Shown in pieces: positions 9,512 to 18,427 of a DNA stretch of 64,000 bases. Numbering within the stretch: the stretch's first letter is position 1; every line of letters starts with the position of its first letter. Source of the DNA: Paenibacillus albidus (GTDB lineage: Bacteria; Bacillota; Bacilli; Paenibacillales; Paenibacillaceae). The stretch is from contig NZ_BMKR01000016.1 of assembly GCF_014644435.1 (NCBI RefSeq), forward strand, positions 1 to 64,000. Reading direction: 5' to 3'. Position numbers and translations under genes: made by a program. The notes beneath the pieces are model-generated. The model was not told where the DNA came from. It did no database searches and saw nothing but the letters and a program-made list of their open reading frames with translations.

Positions 9512-10350
9512 GAGCCCTATTCATTAGTGAACTTGAACGCTTGTGGAAACGCAAGCTCATCTGGATGATGTTTGCTGCCATCCCGCTGATCGTATATGCA
9601 ACCGCCAGATATTACGCCGTACATAATCTGCAGGTACCGTTAGACAGTCCGGAGTTTGTCACATCCGGCAACTTTCCGGTGATGGCGCTGATTGAGCAGT
9701 TGATCGTCGTCTTTAATTTGGTGTCGCTGGTGCTGCTGACCTTATCCTTTACCGAAGAATATCGTACCGGCCAGCTGCGGATGGTTCTGCTGCGGGCGTT
9801 CACCGTTGGCCAGCTGTTCCGAGCCAAGGCGGCGGCGTATCTTGTGACGATCAGTTTATTTTTTGCCGCTTATCTGGGCGTGTCGGTGGCTGTGGGCTTT
9901 CAGATGTTTGACAGCTCCGAAACGACCCGGCTGTTCCATCATGTTTCACCGGCAGGTCCGGGCGAGGTTATGGGTTACACCTTGAAATATTACGGGATTT
10001 CGCTGCTGACGGTTGTGGGCATGGGCAGTGCCATGCTGGCCCTTGCGGTAATATGTCACACTACGACGGCGGCTATTGGCTTTGGCGTAGGAATTCTTTT
10101 GCTGTCGATAGGGTATCCGCTGGTGTATTTGACCTTCAATACAGTCCTGAATTTGCAGCTTCCGGCACAGCTGGCCTTTTTGTCCCTAACACAAATTCAA
10201 TATGAGGGGATTGCCTACCTATTGGCTGACAGCTCCATGGGGCCCGGGCCGTATTTCCCGCTTTTTGCCCTGGCCGTTGTGGCCGGTTATGTTCTGCTGT
10301 GTGCCGGGGGCGCCTGCCTGGCATTTACCCGAAGAGACCGCTGGATCTAG
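9508..10350 (+). CDS. ABC-2 type permease (first membrane subunit)
   Basis: About 280 residues with six predicted membrane segments. It begins at a GTG that overlaps the ATPase stop codon (GTGA), giving RALFISELERLWKRK as the first cytoplasmic stretch. This resembles the start of the next permease (SEWQRMWKRKK), so the two look like diverged paralogues forming a heterodimer, as in LanE/LanG. A longer frame from 9388 lies inside the ATPase gene and is rejected. Confidence 0.82.
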   Translation: MRALFISELERLWKRKLIWMMFAAIPLIVYATARYYAVHNLQVPLDSPEFVTSGNFPVMALIEQLIVVFNLVSLVLLTLSFTEEYRTGQLRMVLLRAFTVGQLFRAKAAAYLVTISLFFAAYLGVSVAVGFQMFDSSETTRLFHHVSPAGPGEVMGYTLKYYGISLLTVVGMGSAMLALAVICHTTTAAIGFGVGILLLSIGYPLVYLTFNTVLNLQLPAQLAFLSLTQIQYEGIAYLLADSSMGPGPYFPLFALAVVAGYVLLCAGGACLAFTRRDRWI

Positions 10351-10365
10351 AAAGGATGCGAAACA

Positions 10366-11136
10366 ATGAACTCATTAATCCAAAGTGAATGGCAGCGGAT
10401 GTGGAAACGCAAAAAAACGCTGATCAGCCTGATTCTGTTCACCGCTATCGTCTTGTTTGACTGCCTGTTTCTGGGGGTGCAGCGTTTTGGCGCCTTCGAT
10501 AATATTCATACGGCTCCATTAACAGCCCAGAATTTCTCCGTATTTTTGCTGAAAGAGGTCTCATTTCTGCTGACGCTGATTGTAGCGCCGCTGCTGATTG
10601 TGGACAGCATCAACGGAGAATATACGGCTGGCCAGCTGCGCCTGGTGTTGATCCGGCCGATTTCCTTTGCCCGGCTGTTTGCCGCCAAATGGCTGAATCT
10701 GGCATTCATGCTGCTGCTGTTTACAGCCATAACATTTATGATCGGGGAGTTTGCCGGACATCTGCTGAAGCCGGCTGCGGATTCCGTCCGTTATTTAAAT
10801 CCGGCTCAGGTATATGACCGTTCCGAAGCTTTTATCTACGCGCTGCAGAGCTATGGGCTTTTTTATCTGATTGTACTGGCTGAGCTAAGTCTGGTAGGTC
10901 TGGTCAGCAGCTTGATGCCGAATGCATTAGTCTCCTTTTTTGTATCCCTGGGCGTGCTGATCGGGGCGCTGTATATCTCGGATACGCTTGGATTTTTCCT
11001 GATGAGTGCTTCAGTGATTTTCCAATTAATGGCCGGAAGTTATGCGGCTCCTTTCTATGGGCCAGTCCTGGTCTGCACAGGTATCGGTTTCCTTGCTACA
11101 ATGGGAGTATGGCAGCGAAGAAGCTGGACCCGATAA
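10366..11136 (+). CDS. ABC-2 type permease (second membrane subunit)
   Basis: 256-residue membrane protein with about six hydrophobic segments, 15 bp after the first permease, and an AAAGGA ribosome site. The N-terminus SEWQRMWKRKK and the motif EYTAGQLRLVLIRPIS parallel the first permease (EYRTGQLRMVLLRAFT). Together with the 8768 ATPase it should form a LanFEG/BcrAB-like transporter. The following two-component pair is the likely sensor of its substrate. Confidence 0.85.
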   Translation: MNSLIQSEWQRMWKRKKTLISLILFTAIVLFDCLFLGVQRFGAFDNIHTAPLTAQNFSVFLLKEVSFLLTLIVAPLLIVDSINGEYTAGQLRLVLIRPISFARLFAAKWLNLAFMLLLFTAITFMIGEFAGHLLKPAADSVRYLNPAQVYDRSEAFIYALQSYGLFYLIVLAELSLVGLVSSLMPNALVSFFVSLGVLIGALYISDTLGFFLMSASVIFQLMAGSYAAPFYGPVLVCTGIGFLATMGVWQRRSWTR

Positions 11137-11165
11137 TCCAGCGAGTCCGGAAGGGAATGAGAGTA

Positions 11166-11864
11166 ATGAAAGGCAACACTATTCTGGTTGTTGATGATGA
11201 GGCGGAGATTGTCTCGATGATCAAGCAATCGCTGGAGAACGAAGGCAGTGAAGTGATTACGGCAGGCGATGGCCGGCAGGCTCTGGAGCAGCTGCACCGT
11301 AACCCGGATCTGATTATTCTGGATGTCATGATGCCGGCCTTAAATGGATTCGAGCTGTGCCAGATGATCCGGGACGAAGTGAGTTGTCCGATCCTGTTTG
11401 TCAGCGCGAAGCAAAAAGAGGCCGACCGTATCCAGGGCCTGTCCATCGGCGGCGATGATTATATCACCAAACCGTTCAGCCTGCGGGAACTGAAGGCCCG
11501 GGTTGCCGCACATTTGCGGCAGAACCAGCGGCTTTTGGCCGGGAATGTCCATCGGCGTGTTCTCCGTTACGGGTTCCTCCAGCTTGACCTGCAAGGCCGC
11601 GAAGTCAGAATCCGCCAGCAGTCCATCCCTTTCACCGCCAGGGAGTTTGATATTATGGAGCTGCTCGCTCTGCATCCGGGGCAGGTATTCTCCAAGGACC
11701 AGCTTTATGAGAAAATCTGGGGACTCGAAGCCGTGGGGGATTCGAATACCATTACGGAGCATGTGAAGAAAATCCGGGCCAAGCTTGGTGTGGCAGACCC
11801 GCAGAGCAATTATATTACAACAGTATGGGGAGTCGGTTACAAGTGGGAAGCAATTCCTTCATAG
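11166..11864 (+). CDS. OmpR/PhoB family response regulator
   Basis: 232 residues: receiver at about 1-120 with acidic pair Asp10-Asp11 and phospho-acceptor Asp53 (ILDVMMP), then a C-terminal winged helix ending in the ITTVWGVGYKW hairpin. I start at the ATG at 11166, preceded by GGAAGGGA at good spacing; frames from 11109 run inside the permease. The gene is 29 bp after the permease and overlaps the kinase start. Predicted to control its own operon in response to cell-envelope stress or a peptide. Confidence 0.92.
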   Translation: MKGNTILVVDDEAEIVSMIKQSLENEGSEVITAGDGRQALEQLHRNPDLIILDVMMPALNGFELCQMIRDEVSCPILFVSAKQKEADRIQGLSIGGDDYITKPFSLRELKARVAAHLRQNQRLLAGNVHRRVLRYGFLQLDLQGREVRIRQQSIPFTAREFDIMELLALHPGQVFSKDQLYEKIWGLEAVGDSNTITEHVKKIRAKLGVADPQSNYITTVWGVGYKWEAIPS

Positions 11865-13321
11865 AACGGTACACGATCAAGAAGCAGCTGATCCTCACTT
11901 TCCTGATGATTTTGGGCTCCAGTCTGGTGATGACTGTGATCACGATACTCGCCGGTGTATCCTGGCTGATCTCGAACGATGGGATGCAGCCTGCAAATTA
12001 TTATGAGCGGCAAATTCCGGCCATCATCCGCTATGTGCAGCAGCAGCAGGGCGCCTTGCTTTTGCCGCAGGCCCGTACGGGTCTGGAGCAGATCATTCCG
12101 CTCAGCGGCATCCGGTACCAGGTGCTTAATGCGGATGGTGAGGTGCAGTACGGCACCGTTTCGGAGCAGTTAATTAAAGGCAAACAAGAGCTGCTCCGTT
12201 CGCTGAATACAACCGAGCTGCTCGATTCCACAGTGGGGTTTGGCGGGAGTTACGCCAGAATGATTCCGGTGGCGACAGCGGAAGGAGATTTGAAAGGGGC
12301 GCTGGTGCTGCTGTATAAGCTGCAGATGTCTGCCGACAGCCCATCCGCCCATTTGCTGCAGCTTGTGGGTGCTGGTGTGCTGGTGTGTTCGCCTTTTATC
12401 TACATTGCTTTGTTCACCACCCTGTTTGCTTCCCGTCTGGGCAGACGGATTCTCCGGCCTGTCCAGGAGCTGATCCAAGCCTCGGAGCGCATCCGCAGGC
12501 AGGATCTGGATGTGCCGATCACCTATAATGCCAATAATGAGATCGGCAGGCTGTCACAGGCCTTTGAAGCGATGCGCCGGGAATTGAAGGATTCCCTCCT
12601 GCGCGAATGGAGGCTGGAGCAGGAGCGGCGTGACCTGATGGATGCGATTGCCCACGATTTCCGTACGCCGATGACCATTATACAGGGGAATGTGGAGCTG
12701 CTCGAAGAAGCGGGGGCGCTCCCGGAGGAGAAACGGATGTCCCATTTGAACATCATCGAGCATAATGTGAAGCGGGTCAACCGGCTGATTCAGGACATTC
12801 TCGCGGTTTCGGAGAAGGAGCTGGATTATTTTCCGCTCATGCTTGCCGAAGTGGATGTTAAGACTTTTCTGGAAATGAAGGAGAGGGAGATTCAATATTT
12901 GGGCAAGCCGCGGCAAATTGTCTGCACAGTGACCCTTGAAGAGCGGCGCAGACATCCGGGCAGCCCGGCTCTGCTGGACGTCCAAAGAATTGCTCAGGTG
13001 CTCGACAATATTGTGGCCAACAGTCTCCGCTTCCTGCCGGACGGGGGAGAGCTGGCTTTGCGGGCCATCCTTGAAGAGGAGCGGCTCACCCTGCAGATTA
13101 GAGACTCCGGGCCCGGCTTCGCGGTGGAGGACATCCCGTTTCTCTTTGATAAATTCTATAAAGGCGTCCAGGGTCAGACGGGCCTTGGGCTCTACACCGC
13201 CCGGATGATTGTCCGCAAGCACGGCGGTACCATTCAGGCAGAGAACCTGCCGGATGGCGGTGCCTGTGTTACGTTTACGGTCAGTATCGGTCAGGACGAG
13301 GACTCGGGCTGTGGTCCCTGA
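11843..13321 (+). CDS. Membrane sensor histidine kinase (HAMP, HisKA, HATPase)
   Basis: About 492 residues. First membrane segment at about 15-40, extracytoplasmic domain of about 120 residues, second segment near 175-200, HAMP, HisKA with IAHDFRTPM (His at about 271), and HATPase_c with DSGPGF and GLGLYTA. The start is uncertain: a GTG at 11843 has GGGGAG upstream and overlaps the regulator by 22 bp, while the ATG at 11825 has no clear ribosome site. The 3' end overlaps the opposite-strand kinase gene by 31 bp. Partner of the 11166 regulator. Confidence 0.9.
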   Translation: MGSNSFIERYTIKKQLILTFLMILGSSLVMTVITILAGVSWLISNDGMQPANYYERQIPAIIRYVQQQQGALLLPQARTGLEQIIPLSGIRYQVLNADGEVQYGTVSEQLIKGKQELLRSLNTTELLDSTVGFGGSYARMIPVATAEGDLKGALVLLYKLQMSADSPSAHLLQLVGAGVLVCSPFIYIALFTTLFASRLGRRILRPVQELIQASERIRRQDLDVPITYNANNEIGRLSQAFEAMRRELKDSLLREWRLEQERRDLMDAIAHDFRTPMTIIQGNVELLEEAGALPEEKRMSHLNIIEHNVKRVNRLIQDILAVSEKELDYFPLMLAEVDVKTFLEMKEREIQYLGKPRQIVCTVTLEERRRHPGSPALLDVQRIAQVLDNIVANSLRFLPDGGELALRAILEEERLTLQIRDSGPGFAVEDIPFLFDKFYKGVQGQTGLGLYTARMIVRKHGGTIQAENLPDGGACVTFTVSIGQDEDSGCGP

Positions 13322-14706
13322 TGCAGCGGAAGCTCGACTGTAACCACGGTTCCTTTCATAGGCTCGCTGCGGATGGAGAGCCGTCCCCCGTGCAATTCTA
13401 TAATTTCTTTACAGATAGCAAGGCCCAGTCCGCTGCCGGACTGGCGCGATTTGCCTTTATAGAATTTGGTGCCGAGCTTCGCCAGATCCTCCGGCTGAAT
13501 GCCCTCGCCGTTATCGGCTACGGTCACGGCAACCTGGCCGCCGCTGAAAGAGGCGGTGATGCGGACAAAGCCCTGGACTGGCGTGAATTTGAAAGCATTA
13601 TCCAGCAGATTGACGAAAACCTGCTTCAACCGGTTGAAATCCCCATACACCGGGAGCGGCTGCTCCGGGATTTCGGCATAGAGGTGGATCTGTTTGGGTT
13701 GTCCGCGATAGCGGAATTGCAGATGCAGCTCCTCAAGCAGTTTGCGCAGATCATAGATCAGCGGCTCCAGCTGCATTTCACCAGCCTGGAATTTGGAGAA
13801 ATCCAGCAAATCTTCAACGAGGCCGATCAGCCGGTCGGTTTCCCCGGTCATCACTTCAAGCCCCTGCAAAGTCTCTTCCTTATCAGACAAGTCACCAACC
13901 AGCAGCGTTTCGCCCCAGCCTTTAATAGAGGTGAGGGGGGTGCGCAGCTCATGGGTGACTGAGGAAATAAAGTCATATTTCATTTTTTCACTTTTGCCCA
14001 ATTCTTCGGACATGTAGTTCAACGTGACAGCCAGCGTGCCGATCTCATCGTCATACCGCTTCTGCGCCCTGACATTGAAATTGCCGGTAGCCATTTTTTG
14101 GGCGATCTCGGTTAATTGCTGAATCGGCCCGACAATCCGTTTGGCAATCAGCAGGCTGAGCACGAACCCAAAGGCGATCACACCCAGTCCGACCCACGCA
14201 GCATTGATGGCAATCTTGAGAATCACTTCGTATAAAGGCTCGGCAGAAACAGAGAAGCGCAATATGCCTATGGTGGTATCGTATTCCCTCAAGGGAACCG
14301 ATACGGCCAGAATACGTTCACCCTGAACGGGTGTTATGCTCCGGAACGTTCCGATATGGTTGTCCTGTGCGGACGTTACATCGGGCGTTTCAATATGCTC
14401 TTTGCTGGCGAACCCGAATGAATTGATGATGACGGCACCCGACGGATCCAGCACCTCAACCTTGCTGCTCTCTTCACGGGACAGATTCTCCAGGATATAC
14501 CTGGCTCTTTCATTGATGGAGTACCCCTCCAGATACTTGTTGAAAAAAGTGGCGGAGGTCGAGGCCCGGGAGGTCAGGGTGTCCATGGCGGTGCCTAAAT
14601 AATAGGAATGAATACCGAAAATAAAGATGCCTTCCAGGAGCAGGACAATCAGGAGCAGGACGATGGTGATGTAGCTGACAAGTCTTACCTTAATCCCTTT
14701 CTTCAA
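13291..14706 (-). CDS. Membrane sensor histidine kinase of a lipoprotein-linked operon
   Basis: 471 residues, classical WalK/PhoR-like layout: membrane segment at about 8-30, extracytoplasmic sensor of about 130 residues, second segment near 165-190, HAMP, HisKA with VTHELRTPL (His at about 252), and HATPase_c with DNGEGI and GSGLGLAICK. The start is a TTG overlapping the regulator stop (TTGA) with GGAGGGCGGAG upstream; longer GTG starts reach 14739. Third gene of a minus-strand operon: lipoprotein, regulator, kinase. Its last eight codons lie antisense to the end of the other kinase. Confidence 0.9.
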   Translation of the reverse strand: MKKGIKVRLVSYITIVLLLIVLLLEGIFIFGIHSYYLGTAMDTLTSRASTSATFFNKYLEGYSINERARYILENLSREESSKVEVLDPSGAVIINSFGFASKEHIETPDVTSAQDNHIGTFRSITPVQGERILAVSVPLREYDTTIGILRFSVSAEPLYEVILKIAINAAWVGLGVIAFGFVLSLLIAKRIVGPIQQLTEIAQKMATGNFNVRAQKRYDDEIGTLAVTLNYMSEELGKSEKMKYDFISSVTHELRTPLTSIKGWGETLLVGDLSDKEETLQGLEVMTGETDRLIGLVEDLLDFSKFQAGEMQLEPLIYDLRKLLEELHLQFRYRGQPKQIHLYAEIPEQPLPVYGDFNRLKQVFVNLLDNAFKFTPVQGFVRITASFSGGQVAVTVADNGEGIQPEDLAKLGTKFYKGKSRQSGSGLGLAICKEIIELHGGRLSIRSEPMKGTVVTVELPLHQGPQPESSS

Positions 14707-15395
14707 CGCTCCGCCCTCCACAGATAGCCATAACCCCACACGGTTTCCAAATATTGCGGACTGGCGGAATCCTGGCCGATTTTTTGGCGGATCCGGCTAA
14801 TATTGACGTCTACTATCTTGAGCTCACCGATGAAGTATTGACCCCAAACCGAGGTGAGGATATCATCGCGGTTCACCGCTTTGTTGGGCTGTTCGATCAG
14901 CAGCTTCACAATCGAGAACTCTGTAGGCGTAAGCGGGATTTCCTTCCCGTTCTTCAACAGCCGCCGCTCCTCCAGCCGCAACGTGAAAGGAGGGAGCTCC
15001 AAAAAGTTCTCCTGCCGGGGAGCATCCAGCGGATAGATCCGGCGAAAAAGAGATCTCACCCGGGCCACCAGCTCTACCGGACTAAAAGGTTTAACCACAT
15101 AGTCATCAGCCCCCGATTCAAGACCCATGACCTTATCTACTTCCTGGCTTTTGGCGGTCAGCATGATGATGCCGAGCCGGGGATTGTCCTGACGGAGCTG
15201 CTGGCATACATCGAAGCCGCTGATACCGGGGAGCATGAGATCCAGGATGGCAATATCCAGGTCTTGCTGCACCTTGGCGACGACCAGCGCGTCCTCGCCC
15301 GTAGCAGCTTCAACCACCTCGAACCCTTCACGCTTCAGATTGATGCGAATAAAATCGCGGATTGGTTTCTCATCCTCCAGTATCAGCACTTTCAT
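14703..15395 (-). CDS. OmpR/PhoB family response regulator
   Basis: 230 residues: receiver with phospho-acceptor Asp52 (ILDLMLPG) and the conserved Lys in VVKPFSP, followed by a winged helix ending LETVWGYGYLW. The ATG has a strong AGGAGGG site. It starts 15 bp after the lipoprotein stop and overlaps the kinase gene by four bases, so the three genes form one operon. Targets cannot be read from this window. Confidence 0.93.
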   Translation of the reverse strand: MKVLILEDEKPIRDFIRINLKREGFEVVEAATGEDALVVAKVQQDLDIAILDLMLPGISGFDVCQQLRQDNPRLGIIMLTAKSQEVDKVMGLESGADDYVVKPFSPVELVARVRSLFRRIYPLDAPRQENFLELPPFTLRLEERRLLKNGKEIPLTPTEFSIVKLLIEQPNKAVNRDDILTSVWGQYFIGELKIVDVNISRIRQKIGQDSASPQYLETVWGYGYLWRAER

Positions 15396-15410
15396 GATGT
15401 GCCCTCCTTG

Positions 15411-16880
15411 TTATTCTGTGTCCTTGCCAGGGGTTCCGGCCAGCTTCATTACTTCATCCATCGTAAGCTTGCGCTGTTGATATTCCTGAAGAGCGGTGCC
15501 TGACAGCTTGCCGGTTTCGCTGGCCGAAGGCAATACGGCTACAATGATGTCCGATGCTGCAGGATCCTCGGCATTCGGGATTTCGTACAGCATCTTATAG
15601 GAAGCCTGCTCGGCCTGCAGCTTGACCTCGGCGGCAGCCCAGTCTTTCTTGGGAAGCAGCCGCAAGCTTAAGAGCGGGGCGGTCTTTCCGGTCTTCGCAT
15701 CACGGTAGCTGAATTGCAGATTCTCCCAAGGCATCGGGGATTCTACAGGGGTTTCCAGCGTGTATAGTCCGGCCCAGTTTTTTGGAATATGGAAGTTGAA
15801 TCCCCATCTGTCGAATTGCTCCTGAATAAAGATCAGCTTCGACTGTCCGTCCCATTGATAATATTTGCTGATAAAAGGCGTTGCGAGCGGTGCGAAGCTC
15901 TCCATGCCTGCAGGAGCAATCAGAAATCCTACCTCATTAATTCCGTCAGCGTTAATGTCCTTGCTGTACAGGGGATAGTCTTTTATTGCCATATTATTCT
16001 CCCCGAGCACTCTGGCCTGTGTAGGCTTCAAGGGCGTCAGCACGACATCCTTGCTCTCTGCAAGCTCCGTCCGGTGATAATCTTCTGATGACAGTATATC
16101 AGTAAACAGCCCTTTTTCCCATGCAAGCAGTGCTGTGTAGGAGGAGTGGGCACCGACGGCCACATCCACATACAACCCTGTACCTGTCTTAGAGACCTTC
16201 CCGAACTGCACCTGGATCACCGTTCCGTCGATACTTTGGTTGGATAAGACCTGTAATTGTCCGTTGCCAAGACGCAGCAGCTGTACACTGGCCCCGGGCT
16301 GGGTATCACTGGAGAACGTATTCTGAAACAAAGCGATTTCGGTCTGGCCTTCTCCCGTGATATCCCCGACAAAGAGGTAGTCGTACGGTTGTTTCGTAAT
16401 TTCGGTCAGCTTCTCCTGGTTCATACTGTATACCTGCAGCTCATTGCTGAGGGCCTCGCCTCCACTGAAGCCAAGCAGCAGATCTGCCTTGCCGTCCCCG
16501 GTCACATCGGCAAACTGCACATCTGCAAGCTCGCTGCCGACTCCGGCTATAGTTTCCACCAGGGTCCATTTATTCTGTTTTTGAGTCAGCACTACGGTTT
16601 TGATCTCATAATCGGTTTTGTCTGTTTTGTAAAAAGCGATGATCTCATCCTGCCCATCCTGGTCCAGATCCTGCAGTTGAATAGCACTGCCCGATGCGGA
16701 GTTGACCGGTACCGTCAGGTGGGAATTTGCGGGGAGAAAGGGTTTGACAATTTCGGTGATATTTCCATCGGAGTTTCCTTGTGAAGGGGCCCGCAGCAGG
16801 TCGCTGGGGGTTTCTGAAACATTGCAGCCTGTAGCCAGAACCGCCAATAATAAAAGGGTAGTTAACCTGGAAGTTTTCAT
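15411..16880 (-). CDS. Secreted lipoprotein with VCBS/FG-GAP-like repeats
   Basis: 489-residue lipoprotein with signal LLLAVLATGC (lipid Cys at about residue 19). From about 60 to 370 it contains repeated Asp-rich blades such as LDQDGQDEIIAF, VTGDGKADLLLGF, ITGEGQTEIALF and INADGINEVGFL, the pattern of calcium-binding FG-GAP/VCBS propeller blades. The C-terminal 100 residues are unclassified. The start at 16880 has a GGAGATT site; an upstream frame to 16946 does not. It sits ahead of the response regulator and kinase with a 15-bp gap, so it may be an extracytoplasmic accessory sensor for that kinase. This role is inference. Confidence 0.8.
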   Translation of the reverse strand: MKTSRLTTLLLLAVLATGCNVSETPSDLLRAPSQGNSDGNITEIVKPFLPANSHLTVPVNSASGSAIQLQDLDQDGQDEIIAFYKTDKTDYEIKTVVLTQKQNKWTLVETIAGVGSELADVQFADVTGDGKADLLLGFSGGEALSNELQVYSMNQEKLTEITKQPYDYLFVGDITGEGQTEIALFQNTFSSDTQPGASVQLLRLGNGQLQVLSNQSIDGTVIQVQFGKVSKTGTGLYVDVAVGAHSSYTALLAWEKGLFTDILSSEDYHRTELAESKDVVLTPLKPTQARVLGENNMAIKDYPLYSKDINADGINEVGFLIAPAGMESFAPLATPFISKYYQWDGQSKLIFIQEQFDRWGFNFHIPKNWAGLYTLETPVESPMPWENLQFSYRDAKTGKTAPLLSLRLLPKKDWAAAEVKLQAEQASYKMLYEIPNAEDPAASDIIVAVLPSASETGKLSGTALQEYQQRKLTMDEVMKLAGTPGKDTE

Positions 16881-16955
16881 AAGTATAATCTCCTTTGTTT
16901 CATCTTTTGCTAGTATATCCCAAAAGGGTCCGCAAAGTAGTTTCAAAAAGGTAAA

Positions 16956-16988
16956 GGCATCGTATCCTTTGTCATTAGGATCGATGCC
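16956..16988 (-). terminator. Terminator of the amidase gene
   Basis: On the minus strand GGCATCGATCCT pairs with AGGATACGATGCC (one bulged base), followed by TTTACCTTTTTG. It lies 52 bp downstream of the amidase stop codon. Confidence 0.6.
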
Positions 16989-17040
16989 CTCCAGGTTTGG
17001 AAGCTATTCATAGATGGATGTTTTTGTGGAATGATTGTCC

Positions 17041-18171
17041 CTAACGGCTAAAGTAGTCGGCCAGTCCGTCAGCAATAGCCCGGGCGGCCTTTCGCTGATA
17101 AGCGCGTTTGCGGACCACCGATTCATCGTGCGGATTGGAGAGAAAACCGAGCTCCACCAAGGTGGAAGGGATCTGATTCTCCCTGAGAATATGGTAATCG
17201 CCAAAGGAAATGCCGTTGCTCCTCAGGCCGATGCCTTGTCCCAATTGGGTCTCAATAGCCCGCGCCAGCCGCATATCCTTCCCCTCCGAATAAAAAAACG
17301 TCAAGATTCCCGACACCCGTTTGGGCGAGGAGTTATAGTGGATGCTTACAAAAGCATCAGCTCCCAGGCTTTCACTGACCTGCACACGCCGGGAAAGCGA
17401 TGGCTTCTGGTCCCCGGTCCGGGTCATCTCCACCCGCGCGCCCGCCGCCTGGAGATAGTCACGGACATAAAAGGCCGTTTGCAGATTCAAATCCTTCTCC
17501 ATAGTGTTATAGGTGGTACCGAGCATTCCCGGATCGCTGCCGCCATGGCCGGGATCAAGAACAATCAGCTTCCCGCGCAGACCGCCGGTGCTCTTGGCCG
17601 AACTCTTGACGGAGCTGCTTGAAGAAGATCCGCTATTGAGGTATTGTGCCGCGACCCAGCCAGTCTCGCCGCTAGCCGTACGGATTTTGGCCCAGCCGCT
17701 CTGATGCCGCAGAACCGTCACCTTATCGGCTGCCTGCAAAGAACCAAGTACCGCGTAGCTGGTCCCCGGACCGCCACGGATGCGGAGGGAACCGGCGGCA
17801 ACTGTGGCTTTAGCTGTGCCACCCCCGGCTGTGGAGACCTTTACAGCAGTTGTAGATGACGAAGAGGCCGCCGCACCTGAGGTCTTGGCGGAGCCGCTCA
17901 CCGGCTTCAGATAGTATCCCGCCACCCAACCCGTTGTTGTCCGGGAGTTAATCTTCGCCCAGCCGTGTTGTTCATCGGTGACGGTAACCAGCTCACCGCT
18001 TTTGATGGAACCTTTCACAGGGGCATCCTTGGCCGGTTCGCTGCGTACATTTAAAGAGTCTGCATATACTTTGGCTGTGTAGCTTCCTGCTGCAGCCGCC
18101 TGGGCAGGCAACAGCCCTGTTATCATAAATAGGCACAAGGCGAGTGCAGCGATGTTTAGGATGTTTTTCAT
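17041..18171 (-). CDS. N-acetylmuramoyl-L-alanine amidase with two SH3b domains
   Basis: 376-residue secreted cell-wall hydrolase that cleaves the amide between muramic acid and the stem peptide. Signal peptide at about 1-27, SH3b at about 32-90, Ala/Ser-rich linker, second SH3b at about 120-180, Ser-rich linker, and Amidase_3 catalytic domain at about 201-374. Zinc and catalytic residues are visible: His209 (DPGHGG), Glu225 (MEKDLNL), His278 (SIHYN) and Glu340 (VELGFLSN). The gene stands alone with its own terminator. Complete and typical of CwlC/CwlD-like amidases. Confidence 0.93.
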   Translation of the reverse strand: MKNILNIAALALCLFMITGLLPAQAAAAGSYTAKVYADSLNVRSEPAKDAPVKGSIKSGELVTVTDEQHGWAKINSRTTTGWVAGYYLKPVSGSAKTSGAAASSSSTTAVKVSTAGGGTAKATVAAGSLRIRGGPGTSYAVLGSLQAADKVTVLRHQSGWAKIRTASGETGWVAAQYLNSGSSSSSSVKSSAKSTGGLRGKLIVLDPGHGGSDPGMLGTTYNTMEKDLNLQTAFYVRDYLQAAGARVEMTRTGDQKPSLSRRVQVSESLGADAFVSIHYNSSPKRVSGILTFFYSEGKDMRLARAIETQLGQGIGLRSNGISFGDYHILRENQIPSTLVELGFLSNPHDESVVRKRAYQRKAARAIADGLADYFSR

Positions 18172-18363
18172 GGCAACCTCGCTTCCGGGAGTATTCTAGG
18201 AATGATCCTATAAAAAGACCAACCGTAGCTCTTTTACCCATTATCGCAGATTAAGAACAAAATTTACTTCAAATTCGTACTACTGGCTCAAATTGTTAGG
18301 CAGGTTGACAGGCTTGCCCTTACCGCTAAAATGTGGTATTGCCGCGGCGGGATATATTGCCCT

Positions 18364-18391
18364 TTGCCGGAAGGTCAAATGGATGTATAAT
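18364..18391 (+). promoter_or_regulatory. Probable promoter of the TIR-like cassette
   Basis: TTGCCG at 18364-18369 and TATAAT at 18386-18391 are separated by 16 bp and lie 36 bp before the GTG start of the TIR-like gene. Confidence 0.55.
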
Positions 18392-18427
18392 TATTCCATA
18401 TTGGAAAGAGGATAAAGGAGCACTGCA

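Noticed and set aside
12554..13222. 222-codon antisense frame inside the sensor kinase
   Set aside because: The plus-strand kinase motifs are intact, and the antisense product has no family signature.
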